A stretch of DNA of 64,000 bases from Artocarpus heterophyllus (Eukaryota; Streptophyta; Magnoliopsida; Rosales; Moraceae), in NCBI GenBank assembly GCA_025403435.1, contig JAJQZP010000461.1:1-64000 (forward strand), in the 5' to 3' direction. Shown here in pieces: positions 12,168-27,798 of this stretch. A program made the position numbers and the translations under genes. The notes beneath the pieces were generated by a model. The model did not search any database, had not been told where the DNA came from, and saw nothing but the letters and a program-made list of their open reading frames with translations. The first letter of the stretch is position 1, and the number at the start of each line of letters is the position of its first letter.

Positions 12168-13214
12168 AGATGTGTTTCTTTGAAATCTTCCTCGTGGTTG
12201 TAAGTCGTAACTTGCACGTTTGCTATTTTTCCTGTCCTGTATACACATTGTTTTGCTTCAGTGCATTAAGATGCTTATTTAGAAAGCCGATAATCTGTAA
12301 TCCGTGTTTGCTGTTTCAAATAGGAGTGAACATACGTCCCTTAGTTGTCCACATTTCTCCTCCAGGCTAGGCTCTTACCGTCTTCATCTAGTGAGAGATT
12401 ATTTGGGACTTCTTACTGAACAGATCACTGATGATGCAAATTGAGAATCTGATATGTGATATTACTCTAACTAGATCCTTCCAGACCACCTACCGGGAAA
12501 AGACGAGACTGACTCCCTAGTGTTTTCGTTATTTTTAGTTTCTGCAAAGAAAGAAACCGTAGATAATTTGGACGAAAGCTGTTCTTTCAAAATTAGTGCC
12601 GTTTGCCGTCAACTGTTAGTGGGAAGTCATTTAAAGCCAACCATAGATTGACCCGAAGTCCAGGCAAAAGCCAGTTAAGGTTATCAGCTCTTAAAGTAGA
12701 AATAAGAGTAAGGGTTCAAATTCCCTGCCTCTTAGTCGGAAAAAGTATTTTGGCTCAATCGTTCCCTTTTTTTTTTTTTTAAGAAGTAATAATTTTGTCG
12801 ATAAGCTTTTATTTTTGGCTGATTAATCTAGTATTTGATCTGGAAATTGAGAATAGAAATTTAACGCTAATATCACTTGTCCATTGTATATTAACTTGAA
12901 ATTTAAAAAAAGTCACATGAAGGGTAGAAATCTTATGATTTTTAAGGGTTTTTTAAGGCATTGGAAAATAATTTTGACTATTTGAGAAATGAGTAAAAGT
13001 CCTGTAGTATTTGAGAATTGTACATCATAGCTTATTTTTGCTTTAAACTACCGTTCACAATTGAAACTATGAGTTTAAACTAAGATTGCCAAATACCATA
13101 AATATTTTGCACGCAAAATTTAAGTTACGGTACAATGAGCAGTGGATTACCTCCATTTAACTTTAAACACCCATAATCTATTTTTTGATTAGAGACTAAA
13201 ACAGTCAAAAATTA

Positions 13215-13372
13215 AATTAAATCAGGGATTATTTAGCCAAATAAAAAAAGAGTTCAGTGACAATTATTAAATCAGGGATCATTTATTAATATTTAGCCAA
13301 ATAAAAAAAGAGTTCAGTGACAATTATTAAATCAGGGATCATTTAGCCAAATAAAAAAAAGAGTTACTAAAT
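13215..13372 (+). repeat. tandem repeat, three units of about 50-60 bp
   Basis: Units begin TTAAATCAGGGATYATTTAG and continue through GCCAAATAAAAAAAGAGTTC to AGTGACAATTA. The second unit has a 10-bp insertion and the third is cut short in AGAGTTACTAAATTGTCAC. Non-coding. Confidence 0.8.
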
Positions 13373-13830
13373 TGTCACGATGCTAATAATTTAAGACGAA
13401 TGGGGTCAAAAGCCATTCTATCAACGGTGGTTCAAATGATAAATATGTTTTTCTTAAACGAGAATGGCTAGACAAATCGATGATGCAAAAGGACAAGGTT
13501 TGTTAGAAACGGTTTTTTATGCAACTTAAAAAGAGGGGCAGGCTGCCCAAACATCTGTCCAATTTTAAATGTTCCGAAAATTTCGGAGCAGAATTTCCAT
13601 AAATAGTACAAGTGGCCCGAACATTGGCTGAATTTAATTTTTGATCTCATGGAAATTGAGCGGTTTAGTATTACTTTTAAAATAGGTTAAAATATTTTTG
13701 TTTTAAAAAATTAAAATTTTTTAAGACTTACGTGGAGAGTTTTTAAAATTTTTGTTTTTAAAAATTCTGAAAACAAAAACAGCACGTTTATGGCCAAAAG
13801 AGTACAAGTTGTCAAAAATATTGTCTAATA

Positions 13831-13993
13831 TGGTGTTTAGTAAGAGGTAATTCGGATCATTTTTTTTAGTTATAAACAATATAAAGATTATGTATGCTAC
13901 AATAAGAATAAAAAACTTACTATAGTATAAAATCTTCATATGCTAAAAAAATAGTTTCAACCTATGATTTTAACCACAATGACCAATATCTTA
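13831..13993. mobile_element. MITE copy, main family
   Basis: It starts TGGTGTTTAGTAAGAGG. The core AAAGATTATGTATGCTACAA and a second core AAAATCTTCATATGCTA follow, then TTTTAACCACAATGACCAAT. Non-coding. Confidence 0.5.
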
Positions 13994-14058
13994 TAAATTT
14001 CCATTTCTTTTTAGCAAAGACATCATTAAATGATACATTGACGATGACAATACACACA

Positions 14059-15047
14059 GGAACCCAAATCCTCCGTGGGGAGGTTCCGTCTAATTGCCTG
14101 TCTATCCAATCAATTTTAAATACGTCACTCAAAATTATTCAGATTAAAAGGTGGCGTTAATTAACTCTCAGTTTTAACGGAGATGCTTACTCTGTCAAGC
14201 ACTCTCCTCCGTAAAATTCTGGACCAAATTTTCTAGCATCTCTCTTTCATCGGTTTTACATTCCAAGCAAGTTCTTCTGTCAATACGATCGGATTTGGAT
14301 GGTAAGGAATTAACTTTTGCGTCGGGATGAGAAAAGGGCCTGTCGAGGCTGTGGAAGACTCCGGCATCGAAGCCACCGACGTCGGGATGAAAGAGGTTGT
14401 TGGAGTCGAATCCAAAATTACGGCCTCGTCATTTCTCTTCAAACCATGGATTGTGATCGCTACAACTATCTCCGGCACCGGCATAACGATGCCATAAAGT
14501 TACATAGACAAAAGCAAAGGAAAAGAAGGCATGAATAGGCTTTGATTAATGTTCCCTTTTTCTCTTCTAATCTTCCACTAAGTGGAAATTAAAAGAATGT
14601 AAAAGTCTGAAATGAAGACAAAGGTTTGAAAATTTAAGGGCCCATTTGGTTCAAGTATTTGAATAGAGTATCCAAATGAAGATTTAAATTTTTATGAGAG
14701 AAAATACTGTAGTAAAATGATTCAAACCGTGATTCGAATATCGAAACAAACGAGCCCTAAATGATAAATACGACGAAGAGTTCCGTTCGTTCCAAGTTCC
14801 AACCTAAAAAGAAGACTGCCCTTTATTTTGGTGTCACACACATATAAAAATATAAAATATTAATGTACTTTTGTTTTTGCATAAAGAAATCGGCTTTTTT
14901 TCTTTTTTTTTTGGGGATGGAAAAGGGCAATGTCCGTTTGTCGAGTCCAGAGCTTTTCTTTTTTCCATGACGTGTTTAAAATTGATTGGCTAGACAGGCA
15001 ATTGGATAGAAACTCCGACAGAAGATTTGGGTTCCACAGGGGAGTTC
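14059..15047. mobile_element. TIR element enclosing a gene-like fragment (Pack-MULE-like)
   Basis: Long inverted repeats face each other: left 14059-14128, right 14968-15047. Both contain GGAACCCAAATC, AATTGCCTGTCTA, CCAATCAATTTTAAA and ACGTCA, in opposite orientation. Between them, 14,190-14,530 is markedly GC-richer and gene-like, open on both strands (57 codons on +, 83 codons on - at 14233-14484). A separate small MITE is nested at 14637-14758. TIRs of about 70 bp with a foreign coding-like insert suggest a Mutator-like Pack-MULE; I could not find the flanking 9-11 bp duplication that would prove the class. Confidence 0.5.
14637..14758. mobile_element. small MITE (second family)
   Basis: 122 bp with inverted ends: AGGGCCCATTTGGTTC on the left, GAAACAAACGAGCCCT on the right. 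A related partial copy (CTGTAGTAAAATGGTTTGCA, GAATTGGTGAAACAAATAG) lies at about 25,640-25,745. Confidence 0.6.
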
Positions 15048-15080
15048 CAACGAAAGCTTTGGGTATAATGGATAAAATAA

Positions 15081-15653
15081 AGGTGTCAATTTAGGCCGAA
15101 CTAAGTGGACAGGCTTAGGATTTGTCTCTTTTGATCCAACCCTTGCCTAAACAATTGGACCAGACTAGATTGAGCCAAACATTTAGGCCCTTTTAGATAT
15201 TTTTACTTTTTTTTTTTGAAATTCTATTATTAAAATAAAACATAATCTAAACCTACGCTTATGCAGGATTCGAGGCAGATTGAACCTTCTTTTTTATCAA
15301 TTAGGTTGGCCTGGTTTAATTTTTTCTTTTGGCTTGTATTGGCCGAACTGAGCGGCTTGTATTAACACTCTTAGTCCAAAAACATAAAAATTGGATTAAC
15401 AAAAAAAAAAAAAGGAACAATGCTAGCGCAAAGCTGTGAAAATTGTGGGCATTAAGTCAAATATTGATGATAGATGACCAGACAATATGAAGAAAGTGTT
15501 AATATGTGAGACTATGTTAATTTATGTGACAAATATATACCATTTCAGTTTTCAGTCAGTAGTTGGCCCTCCTTTTTCATTAATTAGACTGTCTGGTTTG
15601 GTTTTCTCTTTTCGTTTGCATGGGTTTGGTCGAACGACCCTAAGTGACACCTC
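15081..15653. mobile_element. hAT-like non-autonomous element
   Basis: The ends AGGTGTCAATTTAGG and CCTAAGTGACACCT form imperfect inverted repeats typical of plant hAT derivatives (GGTGTCAAT-type ends). The inside repeats part of itself: the block TTAGGTTGGCCTGGTTTAAT near 15,300 resembles TTAGACTGTCTGGTTTGGTT near 15,582. No transposase frame; flanking 8-bp duplication not recognised. Confidence 0.4.
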
Positions 15654-16734
15654 TATTGGTGTTTAACGCCTTAATTAATAGAGTGGACACACACTATGTG
15701 ATGACAGTATTATTTGCAAGATGGGTCTCATACGGTGCCCGTCCCAAATGGAATAGGATAGGGGCAGAGATGGGGATAAAGTCTTGTCCCCTAAATCAAA
15801 GGTAGGGTGGGAATAGGGGAAGCACTCCCCGTCCAGCCTCCGCCCTAATATGCATATTTTAAAAGGTTATTATTTACTTATCAACAATATATTTATTATT
15901 ATTTTTAACGTTAACTTGTTCTCAATATGTATATGCGTAGCTAAAATTTGGTTTGTTTTGTAAAAACATTTGAGCTTGTATTGAATTCAATATAAATTTT
16001 AATTTACTTTTTATCTATTGTTGTTGAAATTTTCATTAGCAATAAAATATAATTGTGGGGATTGGAGTGGGAAAAGACTAGGCTCTCTTAACAGGGATTA
16101 TCCGTCTTTATCCTCGCCTCTGTTTAGCAGAGAAAGGGGCCAAGATAGAGATAATTTTGAAAAACAAGGATATGATGGGAACGCAAAAAGCATGCTTTCA
16201 CCCAGCCTCGTCTTATTGCCATCTTTATTTGAGGCTCACTATTTATTAGTATGCGTTGTTAAGAACTAACACTCTTTATTATTGTTCTTTATAAAAAATT
16301 GAATTTACACAAACATTGGTATATTTTTCATGTAAAGATTTTATGGGTTATTTTGGGAAAAAACGATAAACAATATTTAGGGTGCTTTCTTAATTTTTGC
16401 TAAAAAAAAGTTATGAAAGTTTGAGGATTAGATCCAAATTGGAAAAAAAAAAATGGTAATTTTGATTAGATAAAGGTAGAAAATTTCAATAAAAAATGCT
16501 AGGTTATTTTACGTGACAAATGAAACGTCAGTTACCGAATCAACATTCGAGTTTATTCATGTTAAGTAACTTATTCTCAAGTAATAATTTATATTTTAAA
16601 GCAACTTTCCATTAACCTTCTGAAATATCTTCAACTTATTACCTGATATTTCACTAAGTTCATGTAATTTTTTTTAACGCAATGTTCCGTTTACTTTCTA
16701 TACCTGTTTGAACTTTTTGAGTAAATAAACGGTT

Positions 16735-17770
16735 TTTTTAACGAATAATTGTATTCCAAACCAAAGAAATACATACACCAGTACTAAAGATGACAACTAC
16801 ATTTCACATGAACACTCAATCCTGATCCCAAACTAGAACCATCGGTAAATTCTAATGAAACGTACAAGGGGATGTATCATGTGCTAAGTTCCCATGAGGG
16901 GAAATATATAAAGCGTATTGACAATATAGCACCCATATGGTTCATTCAACAAATCCTCTATCATCGATGGAAAACTTCGCTCAATCAAGACCAATAGACC
17001 TGAAACATAACGGTCACATATAGCACCATAGAGGGCTAACTCTAGTAGGTTGTACTCAAAACATAAGCCAAAGAGTGGGAAAACCACTCCTTTTATTATA
17101 AACTAGAAATAAAAAATACAACAGAATAAACATCTAGAAGGCAAAAAGGCCTTTATTTTACTATCATTAAATGAAAATAAAACAGTAACACGACAAAGGC
17201 AACTGGACTCAATCCGACCACCATGAGCAGAGACACTAGAAGACGCTGCGACAACTAGAGACGAAAGATCAAAGAATAGGCGTTCCTTTGCCGATGCATG
17301 AACCACCGCAGTCTATCGCCGACACAGATAGGACGCCACCTGGAGGAACGTCGCACCTAGGAGAGCAAAACCCCACAAATCACCAACACAACTGGAGACC
17401 CACGCGCCCCACGTTGACAAAACCAGCTGCATGAACCTTTTCATAGACCCTAGCCAATGAAAGCCCAAAGACCTTCAACCGCCGAGAAGTCAAAACCCTT
17501 GTATGACTTCCTCCGCGAAAGACTACCACACCACCTCCCCCAACCCACGTGCAACAATGCCGAAAAGTCCTCTGGGTCGACGGCATCCATTCACGGCTAA
17601 AACCACCATCCCAGGCCACGAAGGAAACCCCCTAATCAGCCCCCAAACTCCGTCCCCACCCACTCGCATGCCAAACCCATCCACATCCACCCTCGCTGGA
17701 GCACACAGGTGCCAAACCATGGGGCTAGAAGTCTAGAGGCCAATCCGGAGATGTTGCAAAAAGAAAAAAT
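16735..17770 (-). other. GC-richer island, probable transposon-derived transcript-like sequence
   Basis: Base composition rises sharply against the AT-rich flanks, most at 17,200-17,740. Read on the minus strand it looks transcript-like: a G-rich start, several short overlapping frames (65-79 codons) and an AT-rich tail with AATAAAAGG near 17,090. No frame is long, and I recognise no domain. It could be a LINE 3' region, a helitron with a captured fragment or a non-coding transcript. Confidence 0.3.
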
Positions 17771-18710
17771 TAGAGACCTATTTTTGTTTTTGTTTTTTGC
17801 AGAAATAAATTGTTAATCGATTAGCTTTGTATAATTTCCACAACCATTCACTTAAAAGGTTTGTTACTTTTCTCTAATAAACTTATGATATAATCTTCCA
17901 TTAACTTTTATATAATTATTTAAACACAACGTTCCTTTTTACTTTCAATACTTGTTTGAACTTTTTTATATAAAATTTTCCCTTAATCTGTTTTCTCATA
18001 ATCTTCACAACTCTTCACTTAAAGATTTGTTAACTTTCCTTAATGAACTTATCACGTAATCATTCATTAACTTTTTGTAATTTTAGTTCGTTTGGTTCGT
18101 GAGTTTGAAACATAATGGTTTAAACTTTTTTGTTTGAAATAGGAGGTTTCAAAAAATGTAGTTTAAAAACTAAATTGAAAATCTTGAAAACAAGAGTGAG
18201 GTATTATTGAATTTAGGAGAAATTTTGAGTTTAAATTATCAAATTATGACGTACTTGAGAATTTGAGTTCGAAATCCATAAAACAATGAAGCAAACACAT
18301 ATACTTGTTTAAACTTATGTAAATTTCCTGTTAACCAATTAACTTCGCATAATTTCTACAACTCGTCACTTAAAAGATTTGTTAACTTTCCCAAATGAAC
18401 TTATTCCACAATCTTTCATTTACTTTTCGGAACGCAATCTCTTTTTATATTCTATACTTGTTTGAACTTTTTACATATATCTTCCATTAATCAGTTAACT
18501 TCGCATAATTTTCATAGCCCCTCACTCAAAGATTCTTTAACTATCCCAATCGATATTTTATCTGTTTTCATATTCTTTTGTTTTTTAAATCCTTATTCCA
18601 TGCTTTACCAAGATTTTTCTTCTTCTTTGAATCTTGAAGGCACATGCTTCATTAAAAAAAAAAAAAAAAACTTAGCATAAAGGAGAATGTTTAATACAAA
18701 TAATATTTTA

Positions 18711-18865
18711 TAGTTTGTTGGATAAAGTTGGTTTAAATCAACTTTTCAGTATAAAACTCTTATATGTTACAGTAAAAAGAAAAAGCTCCTACAATGTAAA
18801 GCTCTCATATGCTACAGTGTTTATAGTTTTAGCCAATAATTTTAACCACCATGTCAAATATCTTA
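18711..18865. mobile_element. MITE copy, main family
   Basis: It starts TAGTTTGTTGGATAAAG. Two cores follow (AAAACTCTTATATGTTACAG, AAAGCTCTCATATGCTACAG), then TTTTAACCACCATGTCAAAT. Non-coding. Confidence 0.6.
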
Positions 18866-20102
18866 TTAATCTCATGCCTTAAATGGTGCGCGTTAATTTT
18901 GGAATTTATCATATTTGGCTTTGTCACTATAAGCTCCAACGCGAACTGAGTCACGCCTGGCGTGGAATTTCTTATCCTCGGTTTTTAAAATATGTAGTAA
19001 CCGTGTTAAAAAGTTAGAAATCAGAAAAAGGAAATTCGGAAAAAAAAAAAAAAACTTTTACATTTGCTATCCAACTTATATCATTTTTGTTACTTTGTCT
19101 TTGATTATTTAAATATAACATTTAGCTCTCTCAAACCTTTTCTATTAGCAAGTAACTTGTTCTATTTAACTTTGTTAATTTTTTGATTTTTTTTAGATAT
19201 TTTTAAAATTTTCCTCTAGAATTATATCACTGATATTATGTTGCATCCAACTTCCAAAAGGTGTCACATTCTCTCAAACTTTTTTAGCAAATAATATTTT
19301 TTTGTCCAATTTTGTTTGGCTTAACAAGTCAAATGTTATTTTTCTTTTATCTTTGAGGGAAAAAACCTAAACATAAAAAGAGTTCAAGAAAAAAAAAAAA
19401 AAGAAGATTAAGGAAAAAGTAGTTCCACAAAAGAGAGTTTTTTCTTTTTTTCTTTTTGTGTTTTGTAATAGAGCTTAAGGAAACATTTAACAAACCCACA
19501 AATTTTTTTTTTTTGAAAAATAGAGCCATAAAAGTTTTTTAAAACAATAATACATTATTTTAAGAGATTTTATGTTTTTTTTTTCATTTTTTATTTTCTA
19601 TTTTTGAATTGCTCTTTGTATTTATACATGAATGGCATGTAGTAAAAAAATATTCCTGCAAGTTATAGGTATATAGATTGTTTTTGACATAGAGCTCTGT
19701 AAAGTTGAAAGAAAAAAATTAGTTTATTAAGTTAAGCATAATTTGATGAAAAAAGGTTATCTATCAACAAAACAAAATTTGATGAATATAGTGGTTCATT
19801 TTAAAAGTCGAGAAAAAAAAAACTTAAGTAACATAGTTTAAAAAAATATAAAAATAATTAAAAAAGTCTAATAATTAATAGAGTTAAATAAAAAGATTAC
19901 TTATAAGGATAATAAAATTTAAGAAAATAAAATGGTGTATTTTAAATGTGATGGGACCAAATTACAGAAGTGACGTAATTCAAAGACAAACGTAAAATTA
20001 ATCCAAAAAAAAAAAAAAGGAGGGTAAAAAGGAAAAAACAAGAAAGGGTATTAGAAGGGGGTGCAATTCTTTCATAAGAGGACGTTGTGTTCGAAGATTA
20101 AG

Positions 20103-20660
20103 GTCTGATAAGAGAGTCAGAGAGAGAGAGAGTTCGGAGGAAGAGAGAGAAGAAGTAGGAGCGCCGAATCACCGTCGCCTTCTGCCGTTTCGTTTCGTCT
20201 TCGGCGACCGTAAATTCGCGTAATTCGCTTCTGGTGAGGCTTTTTCACTGCCGTGATTTTTCTTTTTGGTTCCTCTTTTTTTAGATCTATACGAATCGAA
20301 TCTGTTATCGCGGTTGAAATTTCTGATCGAAACGTCAATTTCACTGTTTTGTTTGGTGCCGAATTTCAGACGTTCTCTTGCTTTCGAATGATACTAATCG
20401 GAAGGCTTTTTTCAGTGACTTGTTCTTCCTGAGGCATTGGGTTTCTGGATGATGGCTGTGATTATGCGTTTCGTGGGTTTTGTTTTTCTATTTTTTCTTG
20501 GCCAATTTACTGGCCTGGCGATTTTTTCCCCGCTAGAAAGTGATTTTGCTCGCATTGTTGGTGGTGAAATAGAACAAAAATGGCCTTACAAATTTTGAGG
20601 CATGGGACTGTTTAGATCCTGTAAGAATACAAGTTTAATGATTCAAACGGAAATGGGTTA
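20103..20660 (+). promoter_or_regulatory. 5' leader of the SnRK1 alpha gene
   Basis: The CT/GA-rich start (GTCTGATAAGAGAGTCAGAG) and the GC-richer run to about 20,235 look like the untranslated first exon. CTTCTG|GTGAGG is a good donor, and CCTTAG just before the ATG at 21,078 a likely acceptor, giving a leader intron of about 0.8 kb. The block is homologous to the leader of the TMEM230-like gene. A TTA/ATT microsatellite (about 20,725-20,766) lies inside the leader intron. Confidence 0.6.
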
Positions 20661-21056
20661 GCGCGACTCAAAAATTTCGATATGAAATAAACAATATTCA
20701 TGTTTGAGTGTGTGTGGATTATTATATTATTATTATTGTTAATTATTATTATTATTATTATTATTTTTTTTTAAAAGATATTGTGTGATAAGCATGGCTT
20801 TGGTATGGTTTTCTGTGAATTCTCAAATTTATTTCTTTTTTTTTTTTTTGGTATTTTTGCCGTAAAGTTTGTTACTTGATTGAGATGCCCTTTTTAGTTG
20901 TGTAAACTTGTACTTAACCCCTTATGTAATGATTGCATTTTTTTTAAATTTCATTTGTTTGGGTCTTCTACAAGCATGTCTATATGCAGTGATTGCACAA
21001 TCTCTTCGTGCTTGTTGAATGCTGCTACATCTTCTATGTTTATCTGATTTTTATGA

Positions 21057-25005
<3,949 letters not shown>

Positions 25006-26432
25006 GATACAATGCCCTGGCTGAGGAGTTCTTTAGATAGTGGAAACTACTGCTACGCATGTGAATAAACAAAAAAATTGTAATGTACATATAATCTATC
25101 CTTTGGTTTCGGGTCCTTTTCTTATTATCATTACCGGTTTTATATGGTAATAGATGTTTGAAAACTTTGAACTGATCTTCGACGCTAGTACTAGCTAAAT
25201 TACTCAGTCTAGGGTTATGTCTCTGGGTGATTTGCCCAAACATTTTTCTGGGCTTTACGAAACTGAACTGCTATACAGAATTAACCCTTTGAAAGTTTCT
25301 TTTCATCTTTTATATGTTTAAGTAGTTTAATTGATGTCCCAGACTTGTGGTTCGAGTGAGCAAGAAATCGCTTGTAATAGTGCGGCTGCTGCTTGTTCAT
25401 GAACGCACCCCAAATTTTTATCACGAAAGAAACGGTTGCTTGTTAATCTCCGATGTTTCAAAGAACTATACTTTAATATTTTACTTTGCATATTTACTAG
25501 GGTGCCTTTCCTAGTCAAGTGAGGAACTTACCATCAGTAAGGTGAAGCAATTATGATTCTGCGGAACTCGTGGGTCGCTCAACTTTGTGAAAGTCCTTTT
25601 CCGGCTTGCAGGCAGTGGCAACTAATATACAAGGTGCCCTTTTGCTTCAAAGGTTTGGACAGAAGTTCAAATTTCCGAGAGACTAAAAACTGTAGTAAAA
25701 TGGTTTGCATTGTGGTTTGAATTGGTGAAACAAATAGTGCGAGGGAAAAGTGGGCAAATGGATTCAAGTGGTCACTTTGAGACAGCCGAGATGAAACATC
25801 AGGCGAGTGTTGCTTGTTGGTCTGTCGTATACAAAGTTCTTCTATTTGATCAAAGGCTGAACGCTAGTGCCTAATCAATTTCCCTACGCGGCAGATTGCG
25901 ACATTTTTAAAATATAATTTATTGCGTCCATTACGAAATTTACTCAAGAGTTTCATTCAAAAGGCCAAGAGAAGGATAAGGAATCAAACAAACGTAATTC
26001 TGGCCAAGGAATGCATAAATGTCGACATATATGACTACCTTTGAATGCATCTTATTATGATATCTGCCCTGGGGAGCAATTTCCTTTAGAGAAAGCAAAA
26101 CAAGTTTCCATGGCTTAATGCTTCAATTTCAACTCGGCTAAGCCAGATTTGTTGAAATTAAGTTCACACCATTTGGTATTTATCCTCCCCTAAGGATTCT
26201 TAGGACCTTTTCGCTTACATTTTTCACTATTGTTTGCTGCGCCGTCTACGTCGATATGCAATAGCTTTCATCTCTCATTCATTACATGACAACAAAAGAT
26301 AAAAAACAAAAGAAAAAAAAAGAAACCAATGTTATTTGCTTAGCATAGAGTAATAATGATTAGCATTGTAAAAACAATTTTGAATTCAAAAGTCCTGACA
26401 TGCATTCGAAAAACAAGGATGTTAAAGATGAA
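25006..26432. other. intergenic between SnRK1 and the ERF (tail to tail)
   Basis: Contains the presumed 3' untranslated regions of both genes and a partial MITE of the second family (about 25,640-25,745). No gene was recognised. Confidence 0.5.
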
Positions 26433-27662
26433 TCAGTTAACAAAGCAGATGGGTGGAAGATCCAGTGAGCTCCAAATTGACAGTTCACCGTCAGTACCCA
26501 AAGTAGAGGAAGAAGACCACACCTCATTTGAGCTTTCTGGTTCTTCTTCCTCTCTCACTTTCACATCTTCTTTCTTTGCCATTTCCTCTTTGTTGTTCTT
26601 CTTGTTGTTGTTACACGCATTTTTCAGGTTCCTTAGTTGGTCAGACCTTCCTGATCTCCCATTCATATTTGCTGCTCCAATCTTCAGCCTCAAGCATTCA
26701 GGTATTCCATTGAAGGCATAGAGAGAGGCTGAAAATTTCCTCTCATATTTCATCCTCTCCATGGCTTCCCTAAACATTGAAGGCTCGTCCGAATAGGCCT
26801 CGGGCTCCATTATTGGCTCCTCTATCTGTTCAGCAATCTCGAAAGGAGAATAGTAGCAAGGTGATGATTTAACATCGTCCACAAACCGGAAGTCCAAGGC
26901 GCTCAGGTCAGTTCCTTGTTCCTTTCCATCATCTTCTTCTTCACCTCCAGAATTTCCATACTCCACACTTGAACTCTGCCCCAACCCGTCGCTAAAATTG
27001 TAATCCAAATCCGCTTCTCTCTCGCCGCAACCTTCTCTCTGAGTCAGACATGACTCAAAGCTTGATGTCATGTAGTCAATGGTGGCTGCACTAATGTTAT
27101 TGTTGCTTGCTGTGTAATCTTCTTCGGGATCATTGAGGAAATCGGCGAATTGGGTGTCTGTGAAGTCAATTGGTTCCATGTCCTCAACATGATGTTGCTT
27201 TTGCTGATGGTTGATGGGCAAAGGAGGAGGAGGAGTCGAAACAGCAGAGCTAGAGTTGATGATGCTGTTTTTTCTTGCTTTGAGCCTCTGGAGAAGAAGG
27301 TTTGTGATCTTTGAGGGAAGAGCCGGGGTCGAGGAAGATGAAGAAGAGCAAGGCCAGAAGTTTGTGCGAGTGTTGGCACCGCGGAGCAAGCAAGCAGCCT
27401 CATCATAGGCCCTGGCAGCTTCCTCAGCTGTGTCGAATGTGCCTAGCCACACTCTTATCTTTTGTATTGTGTCCTTGATCTCAGCCACCCATCTGCCCGA
27501 TGGCCTTTGCCGGACCCCAACAAAGCGCTTTCGTGCTCTCCGCACTCCGCCTAGCGCAGCGGCTGCAGCAGCTTCCTTCACCATCTCATCCCAAGCCACG
27601 GCTCCCTCACTTGAACTCTTGTCTTCCACTGCTTCACTGACGGCTTTTCTCTTCCTCGCCAT
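26433..27662 (-). CDS. AP2/ERF transcription factor, ERN1/RAP2.11-like
   Basis: An intronless frame of 409 residues starting [15 protein letters not shown] single AP2 DNA-binding domain spans about residues 46-103 ([22 protein letters not shown] and RAYD elements, ending NTRTNFW). Single-domain ERFs bind GCC-box-like promoter sites. The MARKRK start, the alanine-rich WDEMVKEAA helix before the domain, the [13 protein letters not shown] segment after it and the [12 protein letters not shown]-terminus point to the group V (B-6) branch that includes RAP2.11 and the legume nodulation factors ERN1/ERN2. The middle is acidic and Ser-rich, a plausible activation region. Nuclear location is inferred. 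A TATA box lies about 127 bp upstream. ERF membership is certain; the subgroup is recalled, not computed. Confidence 0.92.
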   Translation of the reverse strand: MARKRKAVSEAVEDKSSSEGAVAWDEMVKEAAAAAALGGVRRARKRFVGVRQRPSGRWVAEIKDTIQKIRVWLGTFDTAEEAARAYDEAACLLRGANTRTNFWPCSSSSSSTPALPSKITNLLLQRLKARKNSIINSSSAVSTPPPPLPINHQQKQHHVEDMEPIDFTDTQFADFLNDPEEDYTASNNNISAATIDYMTSSFESCLTQREGCGEREADLDYNFSDGLGQSSSVEYGNSGGEEEDDGKEQGTDLSALDFRFVDDVKSSPCYYSPFEIAEQIEEPIMEPEAYSDEPSMFREAMERMKYERKFSASLYAFNGIPECLRLKIGAANMNGRSGRSDQLRNLKNACNNNKKNNKEEMAKKEDVKVREEEEPESSNEVWSSSSTLGTDGELSIWSSLDLPPICFVN

Positions 27663-27788
27663 ATCTAATCTCTTGTCCTTTTTTCTCTTTTGAGGTTCTT
27701 CCTTAATTTTTTTTTAGTTGTTTTTCGTATTTGGTTCTTGTTTTGTAAGGTTTAGAGGTTGTGGACCAACTGGCTCTGTTGGCATGTA

Positions 27789-27798
27789 TATTTATATA
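27789..27798 (-). promoter_or_regulatory. TATA box of the ERF gene
   Basis: On the minus strand this reads TATATAAATA, about 127 bp upstream of the ATG at 27662. The start of transcription would then lie near 27,765. Confidence 0.6.

Larger units (their letters stand above)
12168..20102. other. long intergenic, transposon-rich
   Basis: No conserved gene was found over almost 8 kb. It includes a three-unit tandem repeat (13.2 kb), MITEs (13.8 and 18.7 kb), a TIR element with a gene-like insert (14.06-15.05 kb), a hAT-like element (15.08-15.65 kb), a GC-ended remnant near 15.73-16.2 kb and a GC-richer island (16.74-17.77 kb). The rest is AT-rich with A/T homopolymers. Confidence 0.55.

Noticed and set aside
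12640..12782. Possible second SINE (GGGTTCAAATTCCC near 12,711, T run at the end)
   Set aside because: The B box is imperfect, no A box at the right spacing and no target duplication could be found.
17380..17736. Overlapping 65-79 codon frames as a gene
   Set aside because: Several frames on both strands are equally open, as expected from GC-rich DNA; no start context or domain favours one.
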